A DNA stretch of 64,000 nucleotides from NCBI GenBank assembly GCA_030537135.1, contig JAUNOP010000007.1:1-64000 (forward strand). Reading direction: 5' to 3'. A program made the translations under genes and the position numbers. This document shows positions 38,284-46,593 of this stretch, in pieces (position 1 is the stretch's first letter; each line of letters starts with the position of its first letter). The notes beneath the pieces were generated by a model. That model was not told the origin of the DNA. It did no database searches and saw only the letters and a list, made by a program, of their open reading frames with translations. Source of the stretch: Eubacteriales bacterium. Its GTDB lineage: Bacteria; Bacillota; Clostridia; Lachnospirales; Lachnospiraceae.

Positions 38284-39603
38284 ATGATTGAAAATATAAA
38301 ATTATCCTTTGAGGGGATTTGGTCCCACAAGATGAGGTCTTTTTTGACAATGCTCGGCGTTATCATCGGCATTGCCTCCATTATTTCCATTGTTTCCACT
38401 ATTAAGGGAACCAGTGAACAGCTCAAAAATAAAGTGATCGGTTCAGGAAATAATCTTGTAACAGTGACCCTGAACAATGGAGACATAGAATACGATCCAG
38501 AATACAACAGCTCTCCGAATGCCCCGATTCTTACAGCACAGCAAAAGGAGAAGGTGCTTAAGCTGGATGATGTGACGAACGCTTCCTTTTATTACAGCCG
38601 CAATTATGCAGACAGTATTTATCATAATAATTCCGGCCTTCAGGGCGGCAAGGTGTATGGAATCGACCTGAATTATCTGGATACGGCGGGATATATTATC
38701 CAGATGGGAAGAGGCTTTGTGAAAAAGGATTATGAGGATTACAGAAAAGTAGCGCTTCTGGACTCCAATGCTGCCACAGGTCTGTTTGAGACTGAAGAGC
38801 CTCTTGGAAAAACAATTGAAATAAAAGGGGAACCTTATATTGTCGTAGGAATCATCCGCGAAAGCCAGGATTCTCAGCCAAACATTGAAACACTTTCAGA
38901 TTATTATACTTATTCTCAGAACAGCTCTGGCCTGGTTCTTGTTCCGGACAGTACATGGCCTATTATTTATCAGTACGACGAGCCTCAGAATGCAATTATC
39001 AAGGTATCAAACACAGAGGCTATGAGTACGGTGGGAAAGAAGGCGGAGGACATTCTGAATGAGAACCTGAACGTTGCCAATACGCTTGATAAGCTCCAGG
39101 GCTCTGTTTCTGAAGAGGATGGAGAGGAGACAGGAACAGCAGAGATAACTTCAACAATTCAGTATAAAGCAGACGACCTTCTGGAGAGAGCCAAGAATCT
39201 TCAGGAACTTAGTGAAAGCACGAATGCCCAGCTTATCTGGATTGCCAGCATTTCTCTTCTGGTAGGAGGAATCGGCGTTATGAATATTATGCTGGTTTCT
39301 GTGACAGAGCGAACAAAGGAAATAGGACTCAAGAAGGCAATCGGAGCCAGAAAAAAAACGATTCTTCTTCAGTTTTTGACAGAGGCGGCGGTTCTGACAA
39401 GCATCGGAGGAATCCTGGGTGTGCTGGGAGGAATTGTCATGTCTCAGGTAGTGCATAGAGTGTCAGGGACTCCAACAGCCATCAGCGTGCCTGCGATTGT
39501 GGCGTCTGTGGTGTTTTCCACGATGATAGGGCTTATTTTCGGTTTTCTGCCCTCTGTGAAGGCGGCAAATCTGAATCCAATTGATGCTCTGCGAAGTGAA
39601 TAA
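38284..39603 (+). CDS. MacB-like ABC transporter permease
   Basis: A 439-residue permease with the MacB plan: TM1 after MIENIKLSFEGIWSHKMRSFLTMLGVIIGIASII, a ~270-residue extracellular MacB_PCD domain, then an FtsX domain with three helices (IASISLLVGGIGVMNIMLVSVTERTKEIGLKKAIGARK, the coupling-helix region). It completes the adaptor-ATPase-adaptor-permease operon; substrates of such Gram-positive systems are usually peptides or antimicrobials. A terminator follows. Confidence 0.93.
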   Translation: MIENIKLSFEGIWSHKMRSFLTMLGVIIGIASIISIVSTIKGTSEQLKNKVIGSGNNLVTVTLNNGDIEYDPEYNSSPNAPILTAQQKEKVLKLDDVTNASFYYSRNYADSIYHNNSGLQGGKVYGIDLNYLDTAGYIIQMGRGFVKKDYEDYRKVALLDSNAATGLFETEEPLGKTIEIKGEPYIVVGIIRESQDSQPNIETLSDYYTYSQNSSGLVLVPDSTWPIIYQYDEPQNAIIKVSNTEAMSTVGKKAEDILNENLNVANTLDKLQGSVSEEDGEETGTAEITSTIQYKADDLLERAKNLQELSESTNAQLIWIASISLLVGGIGVMNIMLVSVTERTKEIGLKKAIGARKKTILLQFLTEAAVLTSIGGILGVLGGIVMSQVVHRVSGTPTAISVPAIVASVVFSTMIGLIFGFLPSVKAANLNPIDALRSE

Positions 39604-39638
39604 AAAATCTCTCACAGGTACTAAGCTAATGGAGCAGT

Positions 39639-39681
39639 AAGAGGAGTTTCCGCGGTTAAAGCGGAAACTCCTCTTGTTTTT
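39639..39681 (+). terminator. Terminator of the exporter operon
   Basis: AAGAGGAGTTTCCGC (39639-39653) and GCGGAAACTCCTCTT (39661-39675) form a perfect 15 bp stem with a 7 nt loop, then GTTTTTG. Confidence 0.92.
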
Positions 39682-39755
39682 GATATGCCATTGCAGATTT
39701 TGCAGGGGATTTTTTAATAGAGATAAAACCCTCTGAGAGAATGTATACTCGCGGA

Positions 39756-41045
39756 TTAAGGGCAGGTCCTTAACCGAATGGAAAATGTAGCTCCGCCTCC
39801 GGGAGTGTCTGTGACAGAGATGCTTCCCCCGTGCAGCTTTATAATCTCATGGGCAATACAAAGTCCAAGACCAAAATGTTCTCTGCTGTGTCTGGAGGAG
39901 TCGGCTCTATAGAATCGCTGGAACACAGCCTCCTTTTGCTCGTCCAAAATTCCCGGCCCGTTGTCACATACCTGCACAATGGTCTCCCCATTTTCATAAA
40001 TCAGTCTCAATATAATGCGTCTTCCTTCTGGAACATAGGTCATTGCATTGTCCAGCAGAATCGCCAAAACCTGGGAGAGACGGGCAGCATCCGCATATAC
40101 AGGAGGAGTAGGCTCCTCTGGAAGTTCAATGCAAAGCTGCCTCTTCTTTTGTCTGGCAAGAGGCCAAAAGCTCTCGTAAGTCTGAAGAAGCAGAGTATCA
40201 GCCTCTACAGGAACGAGCTGAATACTAAAGGAATGATTGTCAGCATTGACCAAGGAGAGCATATCCTCAATAAGTCTGGACATACGGCTTCCCTCCTGCT
40301 CCATCATATCCATGAAATGCTCTGCCTCAGAGGTTTTTGCCTGCCTGAGTGCAGACAGGCAGGAGAGCATGACAGTGAGAGGGGAGCGAAGTTCATGAGA
40401 GGCTGATGCGATAAACTGTACCTGCTGCTTCTGATTTTTCTCCATAGGACGGAGCATATGGCCGGTAAAAAACCAGGAGAACAGGCACAGAGCCAGAATT
40501 CCAATAAGGGCGGCCCCTGCAAAGTACAGCCTTTGTGTGAAAATCTGTTCCTTAATGAGATCCTGGGGATAGAGAAAGAGTGCGCTTAGGAACCCCTCGC
40601 TTTTGGGAATGACAGCAGCGCAGGCAAAATAATCCTCTCCATTCAGGGAAAAGGAGAATTCCTCCTGCTGCGTGAGTGCTAAATTCCTGGGAGAGGAGAG
40701 GTCAAGCCCCAGCGTATCCTGGCTGATTTCTGCTGCCCTGGAAAAAGCAGCCTGTGCAGAGGGAGAAGGATTCAAATGCTCAAAATACAGCGGCTTTTTA
40801 TTATCCATAAGCTGAATATGGAGATGATATTTTTGCTGGCTTTCCAGAAGCCACTGGTGAGGAATCAGGCTTTGGCTTTCCAGGTAAGAAATACAGGAGG
40901 AGGCATTGTTGAGAAACGAGGCATAAAGGTTTGTCTTGATTCCTGATTCAGAGATATACAGACAGGCACAGGACATGGCAATCAGTACAAGACCTGTAAT
41001 CAGCGTGGAAAACAGGGTAAGCTGGATGTGCAGTTTCCGAAACAT
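39756..41045 (-). CDS. Sensor histidine kinase
   Basis: A 429-residue membrane kinase: TM1 (~10-32), an extracellular sensor of ~130 residues, TM2 (FAGAALIGILALCLFSWFF), then HisKA with the phosphorylated His in SASHELRSPLTVML, N-box ILLDNAMTYVPEG, and the ATP-binding G boxes CDNGPGI and HFGLGLCIAHEI. ATG 41045 behind AAAGGA gives a normal N-terminus; the frame is open up to 41135. The matching regulator is not adjacent: the only candidate in the window is at 44861-45538 on the same strand, separated by two plus-strand genes. Confidence 0.93.
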   Translation of the reverse strand: MFRKLHIQLTLFSTLITGLVLIAMSCACLYISESGIKTNLYASFLNNASSCISYLESQSLIPHQWLLESQQKYHLHIQLMDNKKPLYFEHLNPSPSAQAAFSRAAEISQDTLGLDLSSPRNLALTQQEEFSFSLNGEDYFACAAVIPKSEGFLSALFLYPQDLIKEQIFTQRLYFAGAALIGILALCLFSWFFTGHMLRPMEKNQKQQVQFIASASHELRSPLTVMLSCLSALRQAKTSEAEHFMDMMEQEGSRMSRLIEDMLSLVNADNHSFSIQLVPVEADTLLLQTYESFWPLARQKKRQLCIELPEEPTPPVYADAARLSQVLAILLDNAMTYVPEGRRIILRLIYENGETIVQVCDNGPGILDEQKEAVFQRFYRADSSRHSREHFGLGLCIAHEIIKLHGGSISVTDTPGGGATFSIRLRTCP

Positions 41046-41056
41046 AGAGGATTCCT

Positions 41057-41085
41057 TTCGCTGCTGTTCACACGCGGCTGTTTTG
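41057..41085 (-). repeat. Degenerate copy of the GTGTGAACAG repeat
   Basis: On the minus strand it reads CAAAACAGCCGCGTGTGAAC then AGCAGCG, similar to the right end of the 17002-17146 element. It lies in the 5' leader of the kinase gene. Confidence 0.45.
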
Positions 41086-41247
41086 CAAAGCATACTGCTG
41101 ACGCGGACAGCGGCTTCCTTTCTAAAGTCAGGCAAAGAGTAGTCTTTGCCTGCGTGACGTGCTTATTGTAGCACATCCTTGTGTAAAAGAAAACCCTCTG
41201 TCTTTGTTTTAGGAGAAAGCCCTAAAAACATAAAAATTTAATTCCTT

Positions 41248-41279
41248 TAGAGAATGCTTAGAGAAAAGCCTGTTATGCT
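41248..41279 (+). promoter_or_regulatory. Direct-repeat operator and promoter of the binding-protein gene
   Basis: TAGAGA at 41248-41253 and 41259-41264 (11 bp period, one helical turn) precede a -10 TATGCT at 41274-41279 by 9 bp. The same layout occurs at 45634-45665. Direct repeats with an 11 bp period replacing the -35 are typical of OmpR/PhoB-type activators, so this is probably the target of the regulator at 44861-45538. Confidence 0.75.
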
Positions 41280-41316
41280 GATAAAAAATAAAGAAAGAGA
41301 AAAGGAGAATAAAAGA

Positions 41317-43668
41317 ATGAAAATGCTCAGATATAGTTTGAGAAAATTCGGCTGCTTTTTTACAGCTGCAGGTCTTGCTCTGTCTGGCTGTTCAAAAGCA
41401 CCGGAAAAATATGTGGATGCGCCTGAGATGTCAGAGACAAAGAAAGAAAAAAGCAGTACTGCTATGGGAAGATATCTGGAACAGGAGATTTCTATTCCGG
41501 CAGATATTCAGTATATGCTGGTGCAGCAGTTCCTTGAGGATGGAACCCTGCGTATTGCCGGAATGACAGAGGACGGCTGCTATTTTGCAGACTCAGCAGA
41601 CGGAGGCGCTACCTGGACAGAGCCAGAGCATTCCCAGGAATGGAAGCAGACTTTGGGGGATTCTGCTGCTGCCTGGGGAATCAGCAAAAAGGGAGAAATG
41701 TTTGTTGAAACAAAGGATTACAGCGCCATTGAAAAAGCACAGGAGGATGGTCTGGAGATCAGCATGGAGGATTATGATACCATGGTCACAGCCAAATATT
41801 ATTATATAGACGAGACCGGAGGCATCCAGGAAATAACAAATACCTCTGTTCTCAATGAATTAAGCTATATCAGCCAGTGCCAGTTCCTGGAAGATGGAAG
41901 GCTCCTTCTGAGAGACAACAGTGACTTTATCTATCAGGTAAACCCAAAGACAGGAGAACTGATACAAAAGTATGCATGCTCAGATTTTGTACTGAGCTTT
42001 GGTGCAGTGGGAAATCATCTTATAGCTATTACCATGGAGAATGTTCTGTATTTTAATATTGAGACAGGAGAGCCAGAAGAGGGAGACGCTGCTTTTATCC
42101 GGCATGTCAAAGAAAACAAGGCGAATTTTGCACTTACCAATATTGCTACAACTCCCAGCGTTCTGAGCGCAGGAGAGGAAGAGGGCAGTATTATTTTTGT
42201 GAACCATGACGGGATTTTCTACTATACCATAGGAGGAAACATGGTGGAGCAGCTTGCAGACGGAAGCTTGAATTCTATGGGCGCTCCGGCAACAGGCTTT
42301 ATAAACATAATGCAGGCAGAGGACGGCTCCTTTTACTTGGCCTGCACAGGCCCTGAAGGGACTCCTGTGATTTATCATTATGTATATTCCAAGGATGTGT
42401 CCACAGTTCCGGCCACAGAGCTTACGGTCTATTCTCTCAAAGACAGTGATTTTATCCGTCAGGCAATTACAGAATACCAGAAAAAGAATCCAGATGTGTA
42501 TGTCCGATTTGAACAGGGGCTGACAGGGGAGGATGGAGTCACACAGAGCGATGCCCTGAAGACCCTGAACACAGAGATTATGGCAGGAAAGGGACCGGAT
42601 ATTCTGCTTCTCAATGAGATAGATTATGAAAAATACGAGGACAAAGGACTGCTTGTGGATATACAGGAATGGGTACACACTGTGCAGGATGAGGAGGGAC
42701 TCCTGGAAAATATTCTGAATGCTTATACAAAAGAGGATGGAAGCATTTATGAAATTCCGCTTCAGTTTGGAATCCCAGTTATATGGGGATCAGAGGAAGT
42801 GATTGACAAAGTTACAGACATCAAATCGCTGACAGAAGCAGGACAAAGGGTGCGCGAGCTTCACCCAGAGGCTCCAAATGTGATTTCAGGAAGCAATGTA
42901 AACTATTTGTTCAAGAAGCTGGCGCCTGTGTGCAGCAATGTATGGATGGCAGAGGACGGCTCCTTGAACAGGGAGACACTGACAGAATTTTTCAGTGAAT
43001 TTAAGACCTTGTACGGGCTTGATGCCAATGAACACGCAGAAGAGCTGAATGCTTACTATGAGTTTAACACCTTTGCTTATTGGGACATGGGACTTGATAT
43101 CATGGGAATGATGGCCGGCGACAAATATTTGGATATTGGCGGTCTGTATTCTCCGAGTCTTATAGTCATGATGTACAATGTACAGGAGCTGATGGAGGGA
43201 GTTGACTTTAAGCTTCTGAAAATGCAGGAGGAAGAAATATTTGTGCCGGTGAACCTTGTGGGACTGAATCAGAAAGGAACACACAAGGAGGAGGCAGGAG
43301 CATTTCTGGAATTTCTTCTCTCAGAGGAGGGACAAAGCTCTGGAGGAGCCAGCGGACTTTCTGTCAACACCAGAATATATGAAAGTCCAGAGTATTGGGG
43401 GCTGGACGGAAAATATGACGGCATCACCTACAGCTCTTCGAATAACCAGACAGGAGTAAGTGTAGAGCTTGAAGTAAAGAGGATAACAGAGGAGCAGGCA
43501 AAGCGGGTTCAGGAGATGGGACTCTCTCTCACAAAGCCGGCAGAACTCAATTCTATTCTTCTTGAGGCGATTGAGGCGAGCCTGGAACAGTATGTGTATG
43601 AAGATAAGCCTCTGGAAAACTGTATTTCTGCCCTTATACAGCAGATGAATCTGTATCTTTCCGAATAA
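41317..43668 (+). CDS. Solute-binding lipoprotein with N-terminal propeller-like domain
   Basis: A 783-residue lipoprotein: signal with lipobox ALSGC (~17-21), then a ~300-residue region of beta-rich repeats including an Asp-box (SADGGATW, ~94-101) and several LEDGRL/QAEDGSFY-type turns, suggesting a beta-propeller, then from ~366 a type 1 sugar-binding fold (TELTVYSLKDSDFIRQAI, GKGPDILLLNEIDYEKY, FLEFLLSEEGQ). CUT1 binding proteins are usually ~400-450 residues; the N-terminal domain is an addition. The likely partners are the two permeases at 45.7-47.4 kb, which share its promoter box. ATG 41317 follows AAAGGAG. Confidence 0.85.
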   Translation: MKMLRYSLRKFGCFFTAAGLALSGCSKAPEKYVDAPEMSETKKEKSSTAMGRYLEQEISIPADIQYMLVQQFLEDGTLRIAGMTEDGCYFADSADGGATWTEPEHSQEWKQTLGDSAAAWGISKKGEMFVETKDYSAIEKAQEDGLEISMEDYDTMVTAKYYYIDETGGIQEITNTSVLNELSYISQCQFLEDGRLLLRDNSDFIYQVNPKTGELIQKYACSDFVLSFGAVGNHLIAITMENVLYFNIETGEPEEGDAAFIRHVKENKANFALTNIATTPSVLSAGEEEGSIIFVNHDGIFYYTIGGNMVEQLADGSLNSMGAPATGFINIMQAEDGSFYLACTGPEGTPVIYHYVYSKDVSTVPATELTVYSLKDSDFIRQAITEYQKKNPDVYVRFEQGLTGEDGVTQSDALKTLNTEIMAGKGPDILLLNEIDYEKYEDKGLLVDIQEWVHTVQDEEGLLENILNAYTKEDGSIYEIPLQFGIPVIWGSEEVIDKVTDIKSLTEAGQRVRELHPEAPNVISGSNVNYLFKKLAPVCSNVWMAEDGSLNRETLTEFFSEFKTLYGLDANEHAEELNAYYEFNTFAYWDMGLDIMGMMAGDKYLDIGGLYSPSLIVMMYNVQELMEGVDFKLLKMQEEEIFVPVNLVGLNQKGTHKEEAGAFLEFLLSEEGQSSGGASGLSVNTRIYESPEYWGLDGKYDGITYSSSNNQTGVSVELEVKRITEEQAKRVQEMGLSLTKPAELNSILLEAIEASLEQYVYEDKPLENCISALIQQMNLYLSE

Positions 43669-43756
43669 CTGGCAAACACTCTTCATGGGACTTTGCGCCC
43701 CAGGGCTTGTGGGTGAGGCGAGGCTTTTGCACAGGAGCATTTCATGGAACAGCTGT

Positions 43757-43772
43757 CGTGTGAACAGTAACC
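43757..43772 (+). repeat. Fragment of the GTGTGAACAGTAAC repeat
   Basis: TCGTGTGAACAGTAAC lies in the gap between the binding-protein and GH43 genes, matching the right end of the 17002-17146 element. Confidence 0.5.
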
Positions 43773-43898
43773 GCAGGGAGCTTTGAGCGCAGGTAATCTG
43801 CAAGGGTATTGACAGATGGATTTTTTGTATGATAACGTAGGGTATAAGAAAAATATAAAATATTTTTTTAATCTGTATAATAGTTAGGAGAGACACAA

Positions 43899-44837
43899 AT
43901 GCCGTATTTATTTGTACATTTTAGGGAAAAATCCACCCCTGACGGAGAACAGGTATATTTTGGACTTAGCAGGGACGGCTTTCACTGGGAGGAAGTAAAT
44001 GAAGGCCGTCCGGTTCTGTGGGCTTATTACGGAGATAAAGGAGTCCGGGATTTCACTATTATTCGCAGTGAAAAGGACCAAAGGTTCTATATTCTGGCAA
44101 CAGACCTGAGCCTTGCTTATGGAATGAGAAATCAGTATCACCATTCCTGGAGGGAAATTGCTGTAAAGGGAAGCAGGAATTTTGCCTTCTGGGAATCCGA
44201 AGACCTTGTAAACTGGAGTGAACAGAGAATGCTGTCCATAGGCACAGAGGATTTTGGCTGCATGTGGGCGCCAGATATTATTTATGACAGAAAAGAGGAA
44301 AACTATGTGATTCATTGGTCCTCTTCTCATAGGAGCGATAATTATGAGAAAAAGAGGATTTATTATTGCCGTACCTGTGATTTTCACACCTTCACAGCGC
44401 CGCAGCTTCTCTATGAAAAGCCGGACAGTGGGGTGATTGACACAGCAATCTATGAAGAAAACGGTAAATTCTATATGTTTATCAAGAGTGAGGAAAATCC
44501 GGCAAGAGTCCAGCTTATGAGAGCAGATCAGGTGAGAGGCCCTTATGAAACCATACAAGACTTTGACGAAAGCATGAAGAGTCTTGAGGAGGGAGTATAT
44601 GAAGCACCCACGGCCATGAAGCTGGAGAGCGGAGAGTGGTGCCTGTTCCTTGATTTTTATGGGGTCAAAGGTTCTGGACAGGGCTATGTTCCGTTTGTCT
44701 CAGAGAATCTGGACAGCGGTATTTTTCTCCGCTCAGATAAGTCCTTCTCCTTTCCCTATGGCTTTAAGCACGGAACCATTCTCCAGATTTCAGGAGAAGA
44801 GTATGAGCGGATAAAAGCCCATAAATGGGAAGAGTAG
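43899..44837 (+). CDS. Glycoside hydrolase family 43-like protein
   Basis: A 312-residue cytoplasmic protein (no signal) of the GH43 five-bladed propeller group acting on arabinosides or xylosides. VRDFTIIRSEKDQRFYILAT, FAFWESEDLVNWSEQRM, MWAPDIIYDRKEENYVIHWS and VYEAPTAMKLESGEW (candidate acid Glu) follow the family's blade pattern, and the end GFKHGTILQISGEEYERI is typical of this subgroup. The first blade lacks the usual D-P-x-I/V-x-x, having REKSTPDGEQVYFGLS instead, so activity should be checked. GGAGAG precedes the ATG. Confidence 0.82.
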   Translation: MPYLFVHFREKSTPDGEQVYFGLSRDGFHWEEVNEGRPVLWAYYGDKGVRDFTIIRSEKDQRFYILATDLSLAYGMRNQYHHSWREIAVKGSRNFAFWESEDLVNWSEQRMLSIGTEDFGCMWAPDIIYDRKEENYVIHWSSSHRSDNYEKKRIYYCRTCDFHTFTAPQLLYEKPDSGVIDTAIYEENGKFYMFIKSEENPARVQLMRADQVRGPYETIQDFDESMKSLEEGVYEAPTAMKLESGEWCLFLDFYGVKGSGQGYVPFVSENLDSGIFLRSDKSFSFPYGFKHGTILQISGEEYERIKAHKWEE

Positions 44838-44860
44838 AGAAGAAGGCAGGGAGCGCAAGC

Positions 44861-45538
44861 TTATTGCGGCGTCTGAAGGGAATATCCTATTCCACGTACT
44901 GTTTTTAAGGTCAGAGTGCTGCTTACAGCGCGCAGCCTCCTTCTCAAAAAGTGAATATAATTGTCAAGATTTCCGTCCTCAACCTCTGCCTCAGGTCCCC
45001 ATACTCTGGAAAGAAGCGTCATTCTGGGAAGAATCTGCCCTGGATTTCTGAGAAACATTTCCATGAGGTCTCCTTCTCGTCTGGAGAGGGTGCAGGTGAG
45101 GCTACCCTTGGAGAGAATCTTTCTGTCGCAGTCAAAAACAATGTCTCCCAGACAAAGCTCTGCGCTTGTCTCCCAGCTGCGCGGTCTGCGGCCGATGCAG
45201 CGGATGCGCGCCAGAAGCTCCTGAAAGGCAAAGGGCTTGACAATATAATCGTCAGCTCCGCCTTCCAGACCGTTTACCTTGTCGTCAAGACTTCCCAGAG
45301 CAGTGAGAAGAATGACAGGGGTAGAAATGCCTGCCCTTCTGGCTTTTGAGAGAACGGTAAGACCATCCATGAGAGGAAGCATTCGATCCAAAAGCACCAG
45401 GTCACAGGCATCCTGGAGGAGAACATAGAGTCCGTCCTCGCCATTGCTGCAGATGTTTACAGAATATCCCTGCTTTTCCAGCTGAAATTTCAGGGATTCA
45501 CATAGCCTTTCATCGTCTTCAATGATTAAAATTCGCAT
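44861..45538 (-). CDS. OmpR/PhoB-family response regulator
   Basis: A 225-residue regulator: receiver domain 1-115 (acidic pair in IIEDDERL, phosphorylated Asp in LVLLDRMLPLMDG, Thr in VILLTALGS, Lys in YIVKPFAF) and a winged-helix DNA-binding domain (LSRREGDLMEMFLRNPGQILPR, NLDNYIHFLRRRL, VRGIGYSL). It is divergent from the permease operon whose promoter carries TAGAGA direct repeats, and is the likely partner of the kinase at 39756-41045. Start ATG 45538 follows AAAAGGAG. Confidence 0.93.
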   Translation of the reverse strand: MRILIIEDDERLCESLKFQLEKQGYSVNICSNGEDGLYVLLQDACDLVLLDRMLPLMDGLTVLSKARRAGISTPVILLTALGSLDDKVNGLEGGADDYIVKPFAFQELLARIRCIGRRPRSWETSAELCLGDIVFDCDRKILSKGSLTCTLSRREGDLMEMFLRNPGQILPRMTLLSRVWGPEAEVEDGNLDNYIHFLRRRLRAVSSTLTLKTVRGIGYSLQTPQ

Positions 45539-45552
45539 AATAATCTCCTTTT

Positions 45553-45580
45553 AACGTCCCGGAAGTCCTTCCGGGACGTT
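45553..45580 (-). promoter_or_regulatory. Perfect hairpin in the response-regulator leader
   Basis: AACGTCCCGGAA (45553-45564) and TTCCGGGACGTT (45569-45580) form a perfect 12 bp stem with a 4 nt loop, ending 2-3 nt before the AAAAGGAG site of the minus-strand regulator gene. A minus-strand -10 (TATACT, 45589-45594) lies upstream, so the hairpin is in the mRNA leader. Confidence 0.7.
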
Positions 45581-45633
45581 CTTTTCACAGTATACCATAA
45601 AACCTGGGAAAAACCTTTAAAAATTAAAAAAAA

Positions 45634-45665
45634 TAGAGAATGTTTAGAGAAAGCGCTGCTATACT
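45634..45665 (+). promoter_or_regulatory. Direct-repeat operator and promoter of the permease operon
   Basis: TAGAGA at 45634-45639 and 45645-45650, then TATACT at 45660-45665, with the same 11 bp period and 9 bp gap to the -10 as at 41248-41279. The surrounding bases (AGAGAATGYTTAGAGAAA) are also conserved. Confidence 0.78.
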
Positions 45666-45702
45666 TCAGGAAAAGAAAACAACAGGAGAAGTGACAGCTG
45701 CT

Positions 45703-46593
45703 ATGAAGCAAAAAAAGCATTTTACAAGAAAAAAACAAAAATACGGAAAATCGAAGAGCCAGGGAGCGGCATTTTTATTTCTGCTTCCGAGTTTTGCCGG
45801 AAGTGCAGTATTTCTTATCGTACCCTTTGGGGATGTTGTTCGCCGTTCCTTTACAGAGGCTGTGAGCGGAGCCTTTGTGGGGCTTGCCAATTACAGAGCT
45901 ATTTTTACAAACAGAGCTTTTTTGCTTGCCATGAAGAATACTCTCCGCTTTCTTGCCGTGTGCATTCCGCTTCTGGTGGTTATATCTCTGGCTCTGGCGG
46001 TTATTTTAAAAAAACAAAGCAGGTTCTCACGGCTATGTAAGACCAGCTTTCTGCTTCCCATGGCTCTTCCTGTGGCCTGTGTGGTTTTGCTCTGGAAGGC
46101 ACTGTTTTCTGGACAGGGACTGATAAACGGGTGGCTCTCTTACATAGGAATTCCAGGTTTAGATTATATGAATACAAATGCAGCCTTCTGGGTGCTGATG
46201 ATAAGCTATCTCTGGAGAAATGTGGGCTATGATATGGTTCTGTGGATGGCAGGTCTTTCAGGGATTCCTGAGAGCTTGTATGAGGCTGCGAGGGTGGACG
46301 GAGCAGGAGAGTGGAGGTGCTTTGTGTCGATTACACTTCCAAATCTTCTTCCATCCTTATCCACAATCACCATTTTATCCCTTCTCAATGCCTTTAAGGT
46401 GTTTCGGGAGGCTTATCTGACAGCAGGTGATTATCCGCATGAAAGCATATATCTGATTCAGCATTTATTTAACAACTGGTATAGAGACCTGTCTCTGGAC
46501 AAAATGGCCGCAGCAGCAGTGGTAAACTGTGCAGGAATCCTTGTACTGGTTCTTCTTTTGCTGGCATCCTGGGGAAAGGAGGATATGGAATGA
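45703..46593 (+). CDS. CUT1 sugar ABC transporter permease (MalF-like)
   Basis: A 296-residue permease with six membrane helices; LFLLPSFAGSAVFLIVPFGDVVRRSF is the typical first helix, and EAARVDGAGEWRCFVSITLPNLLPS is the EAA loop that contacts the ATPase. It should form a heterodimer with the next gene. The frame opens at 45640, but that ATG lies upstream of the predicted transcription start, so ATG 45703 is chosen; the AGGAG is rather far (14 bp). No ATPase gene is in the operon, as is common for CUT1 importers sharing an MsmK/MsmX-type ATPase. Confidence 0.9.
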   Translation: MKQKKHFTRKKQKYGKSKSQGAAFLFLLPSFAGSAVFLIVPFGDVVRRSFTEAVSGAFVGLANYRAIFTNRAFLLAMKNTLRFLAVCIPLLVVISLALAVILKKQSRFSRLCKTSFLLPMALPVACVVLLWKALFSGQGLINGWLSYIGIPGLDYMNTNAAFWVLMISYLWRNVGYDMVLWMAGLSGIPESLYEAARVDGAGEWRCFVSITLPNLLPSLSTITILSLLNAFKVFREAYLTAGDYPHESIYLIQHLFNNWYRDLSLDKMAAAAVVNCAGILVLVLLLLASWGKEDME

